Positions 9,159-17,344 of a stretch of DNA of 64,000 nt are shown piece after piece. The notes beneath the pieces were generated by a model. It did no database searches. It saw only the letters and a program-made list of their open reading frames with translations, and was not told the DNA's origin. The DNA comes from Occultella gossypii (GTDB lineage: Bacteria > Actinomycetota > Actinomycetes > Actinomycetales > Beutenbergiaceae): contig NZ_JAGSHT010000010.1 of assembly GCF_019947135.1 (NCBI RefSeq), positions 124,001 to 188,000 on the forward strand, read 5' to 3'. Within the stretch, counting starts at the first letter, position 1; each line of letters opens with the position of its first letter. A program made the position numbers and the translations under genes.

Positions 9159-9716
9159 GTGGTCGGTCGTGTGCTGCTCGATCGGTCGCGAACGGTCGAT
9201 GACATCGAGCGAGCCATCGCCGCCGTACGTACCTGGCCCGAGTGCGTGGTCGGCGTCCGCACCGCAGCGGGATGGCACAAGTTGCCGGTGGCGCGCGGCG
9301 ATCGAGTCGAGGGTGTACACCACCGTCGCCCGGCAACCCACTCGGCACCTGGTGCCGATCCGTGGCCGGCTCGCCGATTCCGAGATCGAGATCCGGGAGC
9401 GGTTGGGGCTTCGGGTCACCACGCTGGAACGCACGATCGTCGACTGTCTGGCCCGCTTCCCCGCCGGTGAAGCCGAAGGACTCTGGGCTTAGTCACCAGC
9501 AGGTCCCTGTTCGACGTCGAGCAGTTGGTGAGGGCGATCGAGGCCCGCCGTGGCCATCGCGGCGGCCCTCGACAGTGCAGATGGGGCTGCCACTTCCGCT
9601 CTCTCATGAAGCGCAGTGCTCGCCGGGTGGTCGATTGCCGCGCCGACGATCTCGCTCCCGCCGGCACCTACCGTGTGTTCAGGGCTGCCAGGCGCACCGT
9701 CGCAGCACTTGTACGA
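9159..9716 (+). pseudogene. Decayed gene, possibly AbiEi/DUF559-type
   Basis: The 9061-9787 stretch contains no intact gene. Three frames each carry a piece that reads like protein and together resemble one product: codons from 9159 give RTVDDIERAIAAVRTWPECVVGV-type sequence, a second frame from about 9310 to 9492 gives LGLRVTTLERTIVDCLARFP, and a third continues from about 9500 with LFDVEQLVRAIEARRGHRG. The middle phrase is like the RVTxxxRTIVDLA motif of AbiEi-type antitoxin and DUF559-associated proteins. At least two frameshifts and an early stop break it. Read as a remnant; family assignment is tentative. Confidence 0.45.
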
Positions 9717-9737
9717 TGACTTACATATTTATATGAT
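9709..9737 (+). promoter_or_regulatory. Promoter and probable GntR operator of the aldarate dehydratase gene
   Basis: TTGTAC (9709-9714) and TATGAT (9732-9737) are separated by 17 bp, a good vegetative promoter 50 bp upstream of the ATG at 9788. The word GTACGATGACTTA (9711-9723) overlaps the -35 and spacer and occurs again at 15058-15070 in the promoter of the transporter genes. A second ATGATGAC half-site follows at 9733-9740. Position and repetition suggest the binding site of the GntR regulator encoded at 11002. Confidence 0.7.
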
Positions 9738-9787
9738 GACATCGACACTTCGCCAGACACGGCACCGACCGAGGGGACACCAGCGCA

Positions 9788-10990
9788 ATGGATCAAGGTC
9801 AGCGACCGATCACCGTGACAGCCACACCCGCCACGGCGCCCGCGGCGCCGCAGGTAGCGAGCGGGTCGGGCGAACGGATCGAGTGGGTCCGGCTCTCCTC
9901 CGTGCGGCTCCCGTTGGCACAGCCGATCAGCGACGCGAAGGTCTTCACCGGACGCCAGCGGGCGATGACCGAGATCATGATGCTGTTCGCCGAGATCCGC
10001 AGCAGTTCGGGCCATGAGGGCATCGGCTTCAGCTACTCCAAGCGAGCCGGTGGTCCGGCGCAGTACGCGCACGCCCGCGAGGTCGCCGATTGCCTGCTCG
10101 GCGAGGACCCCAATGACATCGGGCGCCTCTACGAGAAGGTGCTCTGGGCGGGCGCCTCGGTCGGGCGCAGCGGCATCGCGACCCAGGCGATCGCGGCGTT
10201 GGACATCGCGCTCTGGGACCTCAAGGCGAAGCGTGCCTGCCTGCCGCTGGCCAAGTTGCTCGGCGCATACCGCGACTCGGTTCGCACGTACAACACCTCG
10301 GGCGGCTTCCTGCACAGTTCCATCGCCGAGGTCCAGGAGAACGCCTCGCGCGCACTCGCGTCCGGGATCGGCGGCATCAAACTGAAGGTCGGCCTCCCGG
10401 ACACTCGCGAGGACCTCAGCCGGGTGCAGGCGATGCGCGAATACCTCGGCCCCGACATTCCGCTCATGGTCGACGCCAACCAACAGTGGGATCGCGCTAC
10501 GGCGCTGCGCATGGGGCGGCGGCTGGAGGAGTTCTCCCTCACCTGGATCGAGGAACCCCTGGACGCCTACGACGCTGAGGGCCACGCCGCCCTCGCGGCC
10601 GCCCTCGATACGCCGATCGCCACGGGAGAGATGCTCTCCAGCATCAGCGAGCACCGTGCCCTGATCGATGCCCGCGCCTGTGACATCCTCCAGCCGGATG
10701 CCCCACGCGTCGGCGGCATCACACCGTTCCTGCGATTGGCCACGCTCGCCGACCTGAGCGGGCTCGACCTCGCTCCCCACTTCGCCATGGAGATCCACCT
10801 CCATCTGGCCGCCGCCTATCCGCGCGAGCCGTGGGTCGAGCACTTCGAGTGGCTGGACCCGCTGTTCAACGAACGCCTCGAGATCCGCGACGGACGAATG
10901 ATCGTTCCCGATCGCCCCGGGCTCGGTGTCACCCTCAGCGACCAGGCTCTGGCCTGGACCGTCGAGGCCACCGAACTCATGGCCCGCTAG
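9788..10990 (+). CDS. L-talarate/galactarate dehydratase (enolase superfamily)
   Basis: 400-residue member of the mandelate racemase/muconate lactonizing group. From residue 30 on it follows the characterised L-talarate/galactarate dehydratases closely (RLPLAQPISDAKVFTGRQ, GFSYSKRAGGP, AGASVGRSGIATQ, YNTSGGFLH). Catalytic features seen: KxK pair Lys198/Lys200 (IKLKVG), metal ligands Asp229, Glu255 and Glu281, and His331 in APHFAMEIHLH. The reaction would remove water from m-galactarate or L-talarate to give the 2-keto-3-deoxy acid. The first 30 residues (Ala/Pro/Thr-rich) are extra. A promoter with an operator-like word lies upstream and the GntR gene follows 11 bases after the stop. The preference between the two substrates cannot be read from sequence. 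Confidence 0.88.
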   Translation: MDQGQRPITVTATPATAPAAPQVASGSGERIEWVRLSSVRLPLAQPISDAKVFTGRQRAMTEIMMLFAEIRSSSGHEGIGFSYSKRAGGPAQYAHAREVADCLLGEDPNDIGRLYEKVLWAGASVGRSGIATQAIAALDIALWDLKAKRACLPLAKLLGAYRDSVRTYNTSGGFLHSSIAEVQENASRALASGIGGIKLKVGLPDTREDLSRVQAMREYLGPDIPLMVDANQQWDRATALRMGRRLEEFSLTWIEEPLDAYDAEGHAALAAALDTPIATGEMLSSISEHRALIDARACDILQPDAPRVGGITPFLRLATLADLSGLDLAPHFAMEIHLHLAAAYPREPWVEHFEWLDPLFNERLEIRDGRMIVPDRPGLGVTLSDQALAWTVEATELMAR

Positions 10991-11001
10991 GATTCGTGGC
11001 C

Positions 11002-11718
11002 ATGGACCCGGCGCCGGAACCCATCAACCGTGAGAGCGCTCGAGGCCTCAGCCATGAGTTGACACTGCGGCTGACCGCATTGATCCAGGACGGCACGATC
11101 CGCCGCGGCGAGAAGCTTCCCACCGAGAGCGCCATGATGGAGTCCTACAAGGTCAGCCGAACCGTGGTGCGCGAGGCGATCTCCCAGCTCCAGGCGGCCG
11201 GTCTGGTCGAGACGCAGCAGGGCCGGGGTTCGTTCGTCCTCAACGTGCCGAGCCAGGGCAGCTTCGCGATCGACAACAACGGGATCCATACGATCGATGA
11301 TGTGTGGGACCTGCTGGACTTCCGACTCGGCGTCGAGTCCGAGGCGGCCGCGCTCGCTGCGACCCGTCGCACGGATCAGCAGCTCGCGGAACTCGAGCGT
11401 CTGACGCAGACATTCCTGGAGTGCGAGGCTCGCCCGAGCGAGGCGGTCGAGGCGGACTTCGCCCTCCATCTGGCCATCGCCCGCGCCGCCCAGAACCGGC
11501 ACTACCTCGCGCTGCTGAAGTCGATGGGCCCGATGATGATCGTGATGCCGAAGTTCCGGCTGCTCACGGGCGATGACGCGGACCGTCCCGACAACGTGCG
11601 GCTGGCCGCCGTCGAGCACGGCTCGATCGTCCAGGCCATCGCCCGTCAGGAGCCGGAGACGGCCCGCGCGGCCATTCGGCTGCACCTGGCCAACTCCAGG
11701 GCACGGCTGAAGGGCTGA
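11002..11718 (+). CDS. FadR/GntR-family transcriptional regulator with FCD domain
   Basis: 238 residues from the ATG at 11002; a GTG six bases earlier is also possible. The N-terminal winged helix covers about residues 10-80 with the GntR phrase LPTESAMMESYKVSRTVVREAI, followed by the all-helical FCD effector domain containing the FRLGVESEAAALAA phrase and the metal-binding His residues near LHLAIARAAQN and the C-terminal RLHL. It is probably cotranscribed with the dehydratase and is the natural candidate to bind the repeated GTACGATGACTTA word in the two local promoters. The effector would be an aldarate or pathway intermediate by inference. Confidence 0.93.
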   Translation: MDPAPEPINRESARGLSHELTLRLTALIQDGTIRRGEKLPTESAMMESYKVSRTVVREAISQLQAAGLVETQQGRGSFVLNVPSQGSFAIDNNGIHTIDDVWDLLDFRLGVESEAAALAATRRTDQQLAELERLTQTFLECEARPSEAVEADFALHLAIARAAQNRHYLALLKSMGPMMIVMPKFRLLTGDDADRPDNVRLAAVEHGSIVQAIARQEPETARAAIRLHLANSRARLKG

Positions 11719-11751
11719 TCCCGTGCCGGTCAGGGCGCACCTTCAGCCCTT
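11710..11751. terminator. Bidirectional hairpin formed by two convergent gene ends
   Basis: AAGGGCTGA (11710-11718) pairs perfectly with TCAGCCCTT (11743-11751) across a 24-base loop. The left arm contains the GntR stop codon and the right arm the stop codon of the converging permease gene. No T-run follows on either side. Confidence 0.6.
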
Positions 11752-12648
11752 GACCGCCCCGGCACTGAGTCCCTGGACCAGGAACTTCTGGACGTAGGCG
11801 AAGACCAGTACCACCGGCAACGCGGCCACCACGCCCCCGGCGGCCAGGGCGCCGAAGTCGACGCTGAACTCACCCAGCATGTAGCCGAGTCCGACCGGCA
11901 CGGTGAATCGGTCCTGGATGTTGAGGAACATCAGGGCGAACAGGAAGTTGTTCCACGCATTGATGAACGCGAAGGAACCGACCGCGACGATCGCAGGGCG
12001 CATCAGCGGCAGCATGATGAGGCGGAAGCCACGCAGTCGGCTGCATCCATCCATCCAGGCTGCCTCCTCCAGTTCCACCGGGACATTACGGATGAATCCG
12101 AACATCAGGATGATCGACAACGGCAGCTGGAACACCGTGTCCGCCACGATCAGGCTGCCCAAGGAGTTGATCAGCCCGACGGTGCGGAAGATGTCGAACA
12201 GCGGGATGAGCATCATGGCACCGGGGATGAACTGGGTGCAGAGCATGATGATCAGGAAGAGCGCCTTCCCGCGGAAGCGGTACCGGGCGATCGCGTATCC
12301 CCCGAGCAGCGCCACGAACGTCGTCAGGATCAGACTCATGACCGCGACGAACACACTGTTCTTGAAGAAGATGGCGAAGCCCGCGCCGACCCAGACGGTG
12401 TGGAAGTGCTCGAAGGTGATCGGCCAGGGCACCAGCGACGTGGAGCCCGCCGGCCGGAGCGCGAACATCAGCATCCAGTAGAACGGCACTGCGGTGAAGA
12501 TCACGTACAGCGACAGTGGCACGTACAGGATGACCCGGTCGCGCAGTTCTCGGCGGCGGCGCTCGGCGGTCGGGCGCCGGACGGGGGCCGCCGTCGCCAA
12601 CGGCCCCGCGGCGGCGGGTCGCTCGGTCACGGTGGGGACGGTGCTCAT
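11743..12648 (-). CDS. Carbohydrate ABC transporter permease (CUT1, MalG-like)
   Basis: 301 residues from the ATG at 12648, which overlaps the stop of the upstream permease gene. Six predicted membrane segments and the EAA loop EEAAWMDGCSRLRGFRLIMLPL mark it as the MalG-type subunit of a CUT1 sugar importer. The N-terminal 45 residues are cytoplasmic and rich in Ala, Pro and Arg. It is the distal gene of the SBP-permease-permease operon read on the minus strand. No ATPase gene is present nearby, so it presumably uses a shared MsmK-type ATPase encoded elsewhere. Substrate inferred from context: an aldaric acid, uronide or related sugar. Confidence 0.94.
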   Translation of the reverse strand: MSTVPTVTERPAAAGPLATAAPVRRPTAERRRRELRDRVILYVPLSLYVIFTAVPFYWMLMFALRPAGSTSLVPWPITFEHFHTVWVGAGFAIFFKNSVFVAVMSLILTTFVALLGGYAIARYRFRGKALFLIIMLCTQFIPGAMMLIPLFDIFRTVGLINSLGSLIVADTVFQLPLSIILMFGFIRNVPVELEEAAWMDGCSRLRGFRLIMLPLMRPAIVAVGSFAFINAWNNFLFALMFLNIQDRFTVPVGLGYMLGEFSVDFGALAAGGVVAALPVVLVFAYVQKFLVQGLSAGAVKG

Positions 12649-13580
12649 TCGTTCGGTTCCCTTCCGAAGTTGGTCAGCTTCAGGTACAGCACCGTGACGA
12701 GGCCAAGGATGACGAACGCGGCGATCGTGAGGGCCGAGCCATACCCGAACTCCTTGGAGTCGATGGCCACTCTCGCCACATACAACGGAAGCGTCGTGGT
12801 GGCGTTGGCCGGCCCGCCCCCGGTGAGGGTGTACAGCAGGTCCACGTTGTTGAACTCCCACACACCGCGCAGCAGCGTCGCGAGGATGATCGAGTTCCTC
12901 AGGTGCGGCAGCGTGATGCTCCAGAACCGCCGGATCCGGCCGGCGCCGTCAACCTGCGCCGCCTCGTACAGCTCCCCGGGCGCCGACTGCAGATCGGCCA
13001 GGATGAGGATCGTGAAGAACGGCACTCCGCGCCACAGCTCCGCCAGGACTGCGGCCCAGAAGGCCGTGTCCCCGCTCGCCAACAACGAGGTGCCGTACTC
13101 CCCCAGACCGAGGTCCGCCAGATACCGGTTGACTCCGACCGCGGGGTTGTACAGCAGGAGCCAGATGGTCGTGGTCAGCACCCCCGAGACCGCCCACGGC
13201 GAGAACAGCACCGCGCGGGCCAATCCGCGCCCACGGAACGCCTCGTTGACGATGAGCGCGAGCACGAGACCGAACACCAGTTGGAGGCCCACCTGCACGA
13301 CCACCCACTTGGCGGTGACCACCAGGCTGGACCAGAACAGGTCGTCCGCCAGCATGGCGCGGAAGTTGTCGAGCCCGATGAACCCGTTGTCCCACGGCTG
13401 GGACACGTTGTACTGCTGAAGGCTGAAGTAGCCGATGCTCAGCAGGGGGTACAACAGGAACACGAGCAGCAACACCATGGTCGGTGCAAGGAGAAGGTAC
13501 GGGGTCGATCCCCGGCGCATCCGGGCGAGCAGCCCATGTCGGTTGACGAGCGGATCGCTCGACTTCACGCTCATTGCCAC
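12645..13580 (-). CDS. Carbohydrate ABC transporter permease (CUT1, MalF-like)
   Basis: 311 residues. The GTG at 13580 is preferred because GGAG lies 7 bases upstream; an ATG at 13574 is the alternative. Six membrane segments are seen (first at about 28-50, LLLAPTMVLLLVFLLYPLLS), with the EAA motif YEAAQVDGAGRIRRFWSITLPHL. This is the MalF-type partner of the permease encoded downstream, with which it overlaps by four bases. Together with the lipoprotein encoded upstream it forms a sugar importer lacking its own ATPase gene. Confidence 0.94.
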   Translation of the reverse strand: MAMSVKSSDPLVNRHGLLARMRRGSTPYLLLAPTMVLLLVFLLYPLLSIGYFSLQQYNVSQPWDNGFIGLDNFRAMLADDLFWSSLVVTAKWVVVQVGLQLVFGLVLALIVNEAFRGRGLARAVLFSPWAVSGVLTTTIWLLLYNPAVGVNRYLADLGLGEYGTSLLASGDTAFWAAVLAELWRGVPFFTILILADLQSAPGELYEAAQVDGAGRIRRFWSITLPHLRNSIILATLLRGVWEFNNVDLLYTLTGGGPANATTTLPLYVARVAIDSKEFGYGSALTIAAFVILGLVTVLYLKLTNFGREPNE

Positions 13581-13623
13581 GGTAGGACTCCAGTCTGGCG
13601 TCGATGACTCTGGCTCGGGCCGG

Positions 13624-14952
13624 CTAGGAGACGCGTTCCCGGTAGGAGGCCTCCGCCTCGGTGTATGCGGCCGCCGCCGTGTCCAGGAACTCCTGGACGG
13701 TCATGTCCCCCTGCAGGACCGCCTGCCACATCGGCTCGAGCTGCGTCTTGGCGATCGCGTTGTACTCCGGCAGGTAGAACGGCTCCCGCAGAACCTGGGT
13801 GGCCGGGTCGTTCAGCGCGGCGATGGCCGCCTGGAGCGGCTGCGCCTCGACGATCCAGTCCTGCTCGGCCACCTCGAGGTTCGAGGGGATCTTTCCCGAT
13901 TGCTCGGCCCAGATGGCGTTTCCTTCAGGGGCGAGGAAGAACTCGATGAAACGCCAGGCCTCGTCCGGGTGCTCACTCTCGGCGAACATGGCCTGCCCGA
14001 GCACGGTCGCGCCGGAGACGGTCACGGGCCCTCCGGCGGACGGGAACGGCTGCAGACCGAGGACGTTCTCGGCACCGAGGGCCTCGACGTGGTCCTGATA
14101 GGAGCCGATGTTGTGGTTCATGAGCACGCCGCTGCCGGAGGCGAACTGCGCCACCATGTTCGTGTACTCGTTGGTCAGGTCCGCCGAGGCGGTCTGGTTG
14201 CCGAACAGGCCGACGTAGCGCTCCAGCGCGGCCACGTTGCGCGGGTCGTTCAGGGTCGAGTTCCCGTCATCGTCGAAGAAGCTCGACACTCCGGACTGCC
14301 CGTACATGGCGTCCAGGACCTGCGGGAACATCCCGGCGCCACCACGGAAGATGTACCCGAACTGGTTCCGCTCCGGATGCGTCAACTGTTCCGCGGCGTC
14401 GTAGAACTCGTCCCAGGTGGTCGGTACGGCCACACCCTCGGCCTCGAGAATGCCGAGGTTCAGCCACATCGTGTTGGCCAGCCCGGTGTCCGGCGCGAAG
14501 TAGAGCTGGTGGTCGGGCACCACGCTGCGGGCCGTCTCGACCATGGATGCGGAGATGAGGTCGGGCCAGCCGCCCTCCTCGAACCTGTCGTCCAACGGCG
14601 CCAACGCACCCTGCGCGACCCAGTTCGCGCTGTCCGTGATGCTGGCGGTGATCACATCCGGCGTCGAGCCGGTCGCGATCGCCGTGTCGACCTTCTGCTC
14701 GTACGAGTCCGAGGGCAGTCCCACATAGGAGACCCGGATGTCCGGGTTCTGCGCCTCGAACAGGTCGATGATCTCGTTGAGCGACTCGGTTCGCGCCGGC
14801 GTCGCCTGCGTGTCCCAGAACTGGATCTCGACGACACCGTCGGCATCGCCCGAGCCATCGCCGCCGCCACACGCGGCCAGCGGCACCAGGACCAGCGCGG
14901 TAGCCGCAGCGATGGCCGCGGATCGGGACTTCCTGCTGTGAACGATCTTCAT
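13624..14952 (-). CDS. Extracellular solute-binding lipoprotein of the sugar ABC importer
   Basis: 442 residues from the ATG at 14952, with GGAGGG 7 bases upstream. The signal peptide ends in a lipobox LAAC followed by a GGGDGSGDADG linker, so the protein is lipid-anchored outside the membrane. The body is a family 1 (MalE/UgpB type) binding protein: phrases such as LNEIIDLFEAQNPDIRV, VDTAIATGSTPDV and the C-terminal EPMWQAVLQGDMTVQEFLDTAA are typical. First gene of the transporter operon; a strong promoter overlapped by an operator-like word lies at 15049-15076. Confidence 0.95.
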   Translation of the reverse strand: MKIVHSRKSRSAAIAAATALVLVPLAACGGGDGSGDADGVVEIQFWDTQATPARTESLNEIIDLFEAQNPDIRVSYVGLPSDSYEQKVDTAIATGSTPDVITASITDSANWVAQGALAPLDDRFEEGGWPDLISASMVETARSVVPDHQLYFAPDTGLANTMWLNLGILEAEGVAVPTTWDEFYDAAEQLTHPERNQFGYIFRGGAGMFPQVLDAMYGQSGVSSFFDDDGNSTLNDPRNVAALERYVGLFGNQTASADLTNEYTNMVAQFASGSGVLMNHNIGSYQDHVEALGAENVLGLQPFPSAGGPVTVSGATVLGQAMFAESEHPDEAWRFIEFFLAPEGNAIWAEQSGKIPSNLEVAEQDWIVEAQPLQAAIAALNDPATQVLREPFYLPEYNAIAKTQLEPMWQAVLQGDMTVQEFLDTAAAAYTEAEASYRERVS

Positions 14953-15033
14953 ACGAGTTCCCTCCACACTTTCCCGCCTGCTGGGCAGGCCGAGTTCGAC
15001 AACTCCGTCGACCGGGTAGCCACATCGTGACTC

Positions 15034-15076
15034 AGTCGTATGACAACTACGATACTGGTACGATGACTTAAGTCAA
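15034..15076 (-). promoter_or_regulatory. Promoter of the transporter operon with the shared GntR-type operator word
   Basis: Reading the minus strand, TTGACT (15071-15076) and TATCGT (15049-15054) are spaced by 16 bp. The 13-mer GTACGATGACTTA (plus-strand notation) fills 15058-15070, i.e. the spacer, and is identical to the word at 9711-9723. A related half-site (GTCGTATGAC, 15036-15045) lies just downstream of the -10. The region is also upstream of the divergent hydrolase gene at 15145, so one regulator could serve both directions. Confidence 0.72.
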
Positions 15077-15144
15077 GCACTCTCTCCGGAACACGACCGA
15101 CCATCATTCCGGGCCGCCGTAGGCTCGGGCAGCAAGGGAGAACT

Positions 15145-16266
15145 GTGGCAACGAACTCGCTGCCGAGCGCGATCGGCGACTACGAGGACTGGCCCGAGTA
15201 CGTTCGGGCCAGTGCCGCGACCCCCGCCTCGGAGGCCGCCGAGTCGCCGCTGGCCTCGGTGTTGCGACCGCCCGCTCGCGATGCGGATCCCCGCGTCACC
15301 TTCGGTCGCGAACGGGTCCTGGACGGCGTCCGGATCAGCCCTCTCACGTGGCAACTCGGCTACGGCCCACCCACCGCGGCTCACTTCCTGCGCCCGGAGA
15401 AGTCCCGCGGCCCGCTCCCCGCCGTCCTGCTGATGCACTGCCACTCGGGGAACAAGTGGCTGGGTGCGGAGCGACTCGTGGATCTCGGCGCTGAGGACTC
15501 TCCCGAGGCCCGAGCGCTCCGGTCGAGCATGTACGAGGGGCAGGCGATCGCCAATCTGCTCGCGGCGCGGGGCTTCGCCGTGCTCGCCCATGACACGTTC
15601 GCGTGGGGCAGTCGGCGTTTCCGACTCGACCCGACCCCCGCCCGCACCGCCCGGCACCTACACGGTTGGCAGGCCAGGTGGCAGGCCGACGGCATCGAGG
15701 CCACCGAGGAGATGGTCTACAACGCCGCCGCCGCGGATCATGAGAACACGGTGGCCAAGGTGGCCGGGCTCCTGGGCACCAGCTTCGCGGGCATGGTGGC
15801 CCACGACGACCTGGCGGCTCTGGACGTCCTGCGAGGGCTGCCGGACGTGGACCCCGAGCGGATCGGCACCCTGGGCGCGTCCGGTGGTGGTGGGCGGGCG
15901 ATGATGCTCGCGTCGCTGAGCGGGCACGTGCGGGCCCACCTGGTCTGCTGCATGATGGCAACCTTCGATTCGTTGCTGCCCGCCTACCTGGACGGCCACT
16001 CCTGGCTGATGTACACACCCGGCATCTGGGCATTGTCCGACTGGCCACTGATCCCGCTGCACGCGCCCGCTCCACAGGCCATGCATGTCCAGTTCGCCGC
16101 GCATGATCGTCTGTTCCCGCTGGATGGCATGCGCGAGGCCGACGCGCTGCTGCAGGCGCACCGATCGGAGCGCCTGCGGTACTCCTCGTCGTGGTTCGAC
16201 TCCGACCACGCGATGACCCGCGCCATGCAGCACGAGGCCGCCGACTTCCTCGCCGCCAGCCTCTGA
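15145..16266 (+). CDS. Alpha/beta hydrolase, probable sugar-ester or lactone hydrolase
   Basis: 373 residues from the GTG at 15145, preceded by AAGGGA. No signal peptide, so cytoplasmic. Catalytic triad visible: nucleophile Ser246 in GASGG, Asp321 in AAHDRLFP and His355 in SDHAMT; the oxyanion region is LLMHCHSG. The architecture resembles the acetyl-xylan-esterase-like/dienelactone hydrolase group. It is divergent from the transporter operon and shares its operator region, which ties it to the aldarate pathway; it could open a lactone or remove an ester from the imported compound. The exact substrate cannot be told from sequence. Confidence 0.85.
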   Translation: MATNSLPSAIGDYEDWPEYVRASAATPASEAAESPLASVLRPPARDADPRVTFGRERVLDGVRISPLTWQLGYGPPTAAHFLRPEKSRGPLPAVLLMHCHSGNKWLGAERLVDLGAEDSPEARALRSSMYEGQAIANLLAARGFAVLAHDTFAWGSRRFRLDPTPARTARHLHGWQARWQADGIEATEEMVYNAAAADHENTVAKVAGLLGTSFAGMVAHDDLAALDVLRGLPDVDPERIGTLGASGGGGRAMMLASLSGHVRAHLVCCMMATFDSLLPAYLDGHSWLMYTPGIWALSDWPLIPLHAPAPQAMHVQFAAHDRLFPLDGMREADALLQAHRSERLRYSSSWFDSDHAMTRAMQHEAADFLAASL

Positions 16267-16329
16267 CTCCTCGACGCTGCTGACGTCGGTGGCCGGGGGC
16301 GGCGCGCTCTCGGCCGTGCGACCGACGGC

Positions 16330-17325
16330 TCAGGCGGCCATCGCGACGGTGTCCTCGGCGTGCTCGGCGCGCACGTCTCCGGTCTCGCCGTCCCGCACGG
16401 CGATCCGGCCGAGGATGATCGTGTAGGCCCAGTACCCGGCGAGGACGAGTGCTCCGATGGTGATCTTCACGCCGGTGGGCAGGGACGACGGCGTCACGAA
16501 CCCCTCGACGAGACCGCTCACCGCGAGCACGAACACCAGGCCGATGGCCACCGTGAAGAGGGCCCGGCCCTCCTCCGCGAGCGCCCGGGTGCGGGTACGC
16601 CGACCCGGTGCGACCACGGTCCAGAAGATCTTCAGCCCGGCCCCGCAGGCGATGAAGATCGCCGTCAGCTCCATGAGCCCGTGCGGCAGGATCAGGGCGA
16701 AGAACAGGTCGAGCAGCCCGAACTCCGCCATCACCGCCGCGGCCGAGCCGATCGCGGCCGCGTTCGAGACGAGGATCTGGACCGGGAAGTAGCCGGTGAT
16801 GCCCAGGCCGATGGACCGGGCCGCGATCCACGCGTTGTTCGTCCACACCTGGGCGGCGAAGTCCGGCGCGGGGTTGTTGGAGTAATAAGCCTCGAACAGC
16901 TGCTCGGCGTAGATCTGCCGCTGGCTCGGGGTCCCGAACGCGGCCAGCGCCTCCGGGCTGTTGTAGGTGAAGATCCCGTTGCCCACGGCCACCACGATGA
17001 ACAGCAGCATCATCGCGACGGTCCACCACCGGACCCGGTAGAACGCGGCCGGCACTGAGATCAGGACGAACCGCTGCAGGTCCGCCAGGGCTGGTTCATG
17101 GGCGCCTGCGATGTGCCCGCGAGCGCGGGCCAGTGTGCCGGAGAGCCGGGAGACCAGGCTCGGGTCCGGGGCCGACGTGCGTACCTGGGACAGGTGGGTC
17201 GCGGTGCTCTGGTAGAGGTTGACCAGTTCGTCGCTCTCGGCGCCGGTCAGGCGGCGTTGCTTCACGAGTGCGTCGAGTCGCTCCCACCGGGGCGAGTTCA
17301 CGGCGACGAACGCATCCACATCCAC
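16330..17325 (-). CDS. SpoIIM/stage II sporulation protein M-family membrane protein
   Basis: 331 residues from the GTG at 17325 (VDVDAFVAVNSPRWERLD), the usual actinobacterial start of this family; longer upstream frames are not supported. The first 100 residues are a cytoplasmic helical domain, followed by about six membrane segments containing the family phrase FALILPHGLMELTAIFIACGAG. In these non-sporulating bacteria the protein is regularly divergent from an RDD gene, as here, and its role is unknown. Only 19 bases separate the two start codons. Confidence 0.9.
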   Translation of the reverse strand: MDVDAFVAVNSPRWERLDALVKQRRLTGAESDELVNLYQSTATHLSQVRTSAPDPSLVSRLSGTLARARGHIAGAHEPALADLQRFVLISVPAAFYRVRWWTVAMMLLFIVVAVGNGIFTYNSPEALAAFGTPSQRQIYAEQLFEAYYSNNPAPDFAAQVWTNNAWIAARSIGLGITGYFPVQILVSNAAAIGSAAAVMAEFGLLDLFFALILPHGLMELTAIFIACGAGLKIFWTVVAPGRRTRTRALAEEGRALFTVAIGLVFVLAVSGLVEGFVTPSSLPTGVKITIGALVLAGYWAYTIILGRIAVRDGETGDVRAEHAEDTVAMAA

Positions 17326-17331
17326 GACCGC

Positions 17332-17337
17332 TACCCT
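17332..17337 (+). promoter_or_regulatory. -10 element placing the RDD gene on a leaderless transcript
   Basis: TACCCT matches TANNNT and ends 7 bases before the ATG at 17345, with no Shine-Dalgarno in between. This is the classical layout of leaderless actinobacterial genes. The 8-bp palindrome CATATATG (17340-17347) includes the start codon. Confidence 0.5.
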
Positions 17338-17344
17338 GCCATAT

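Noticed and set aside
9711-15070. The two GTACGATGACTTA copies as ends of a mobile element
   Set aside because: They are in the same orientation, overlap good promoters of both units, and no transposase or target duplication is seen; regulatory use explains them better.
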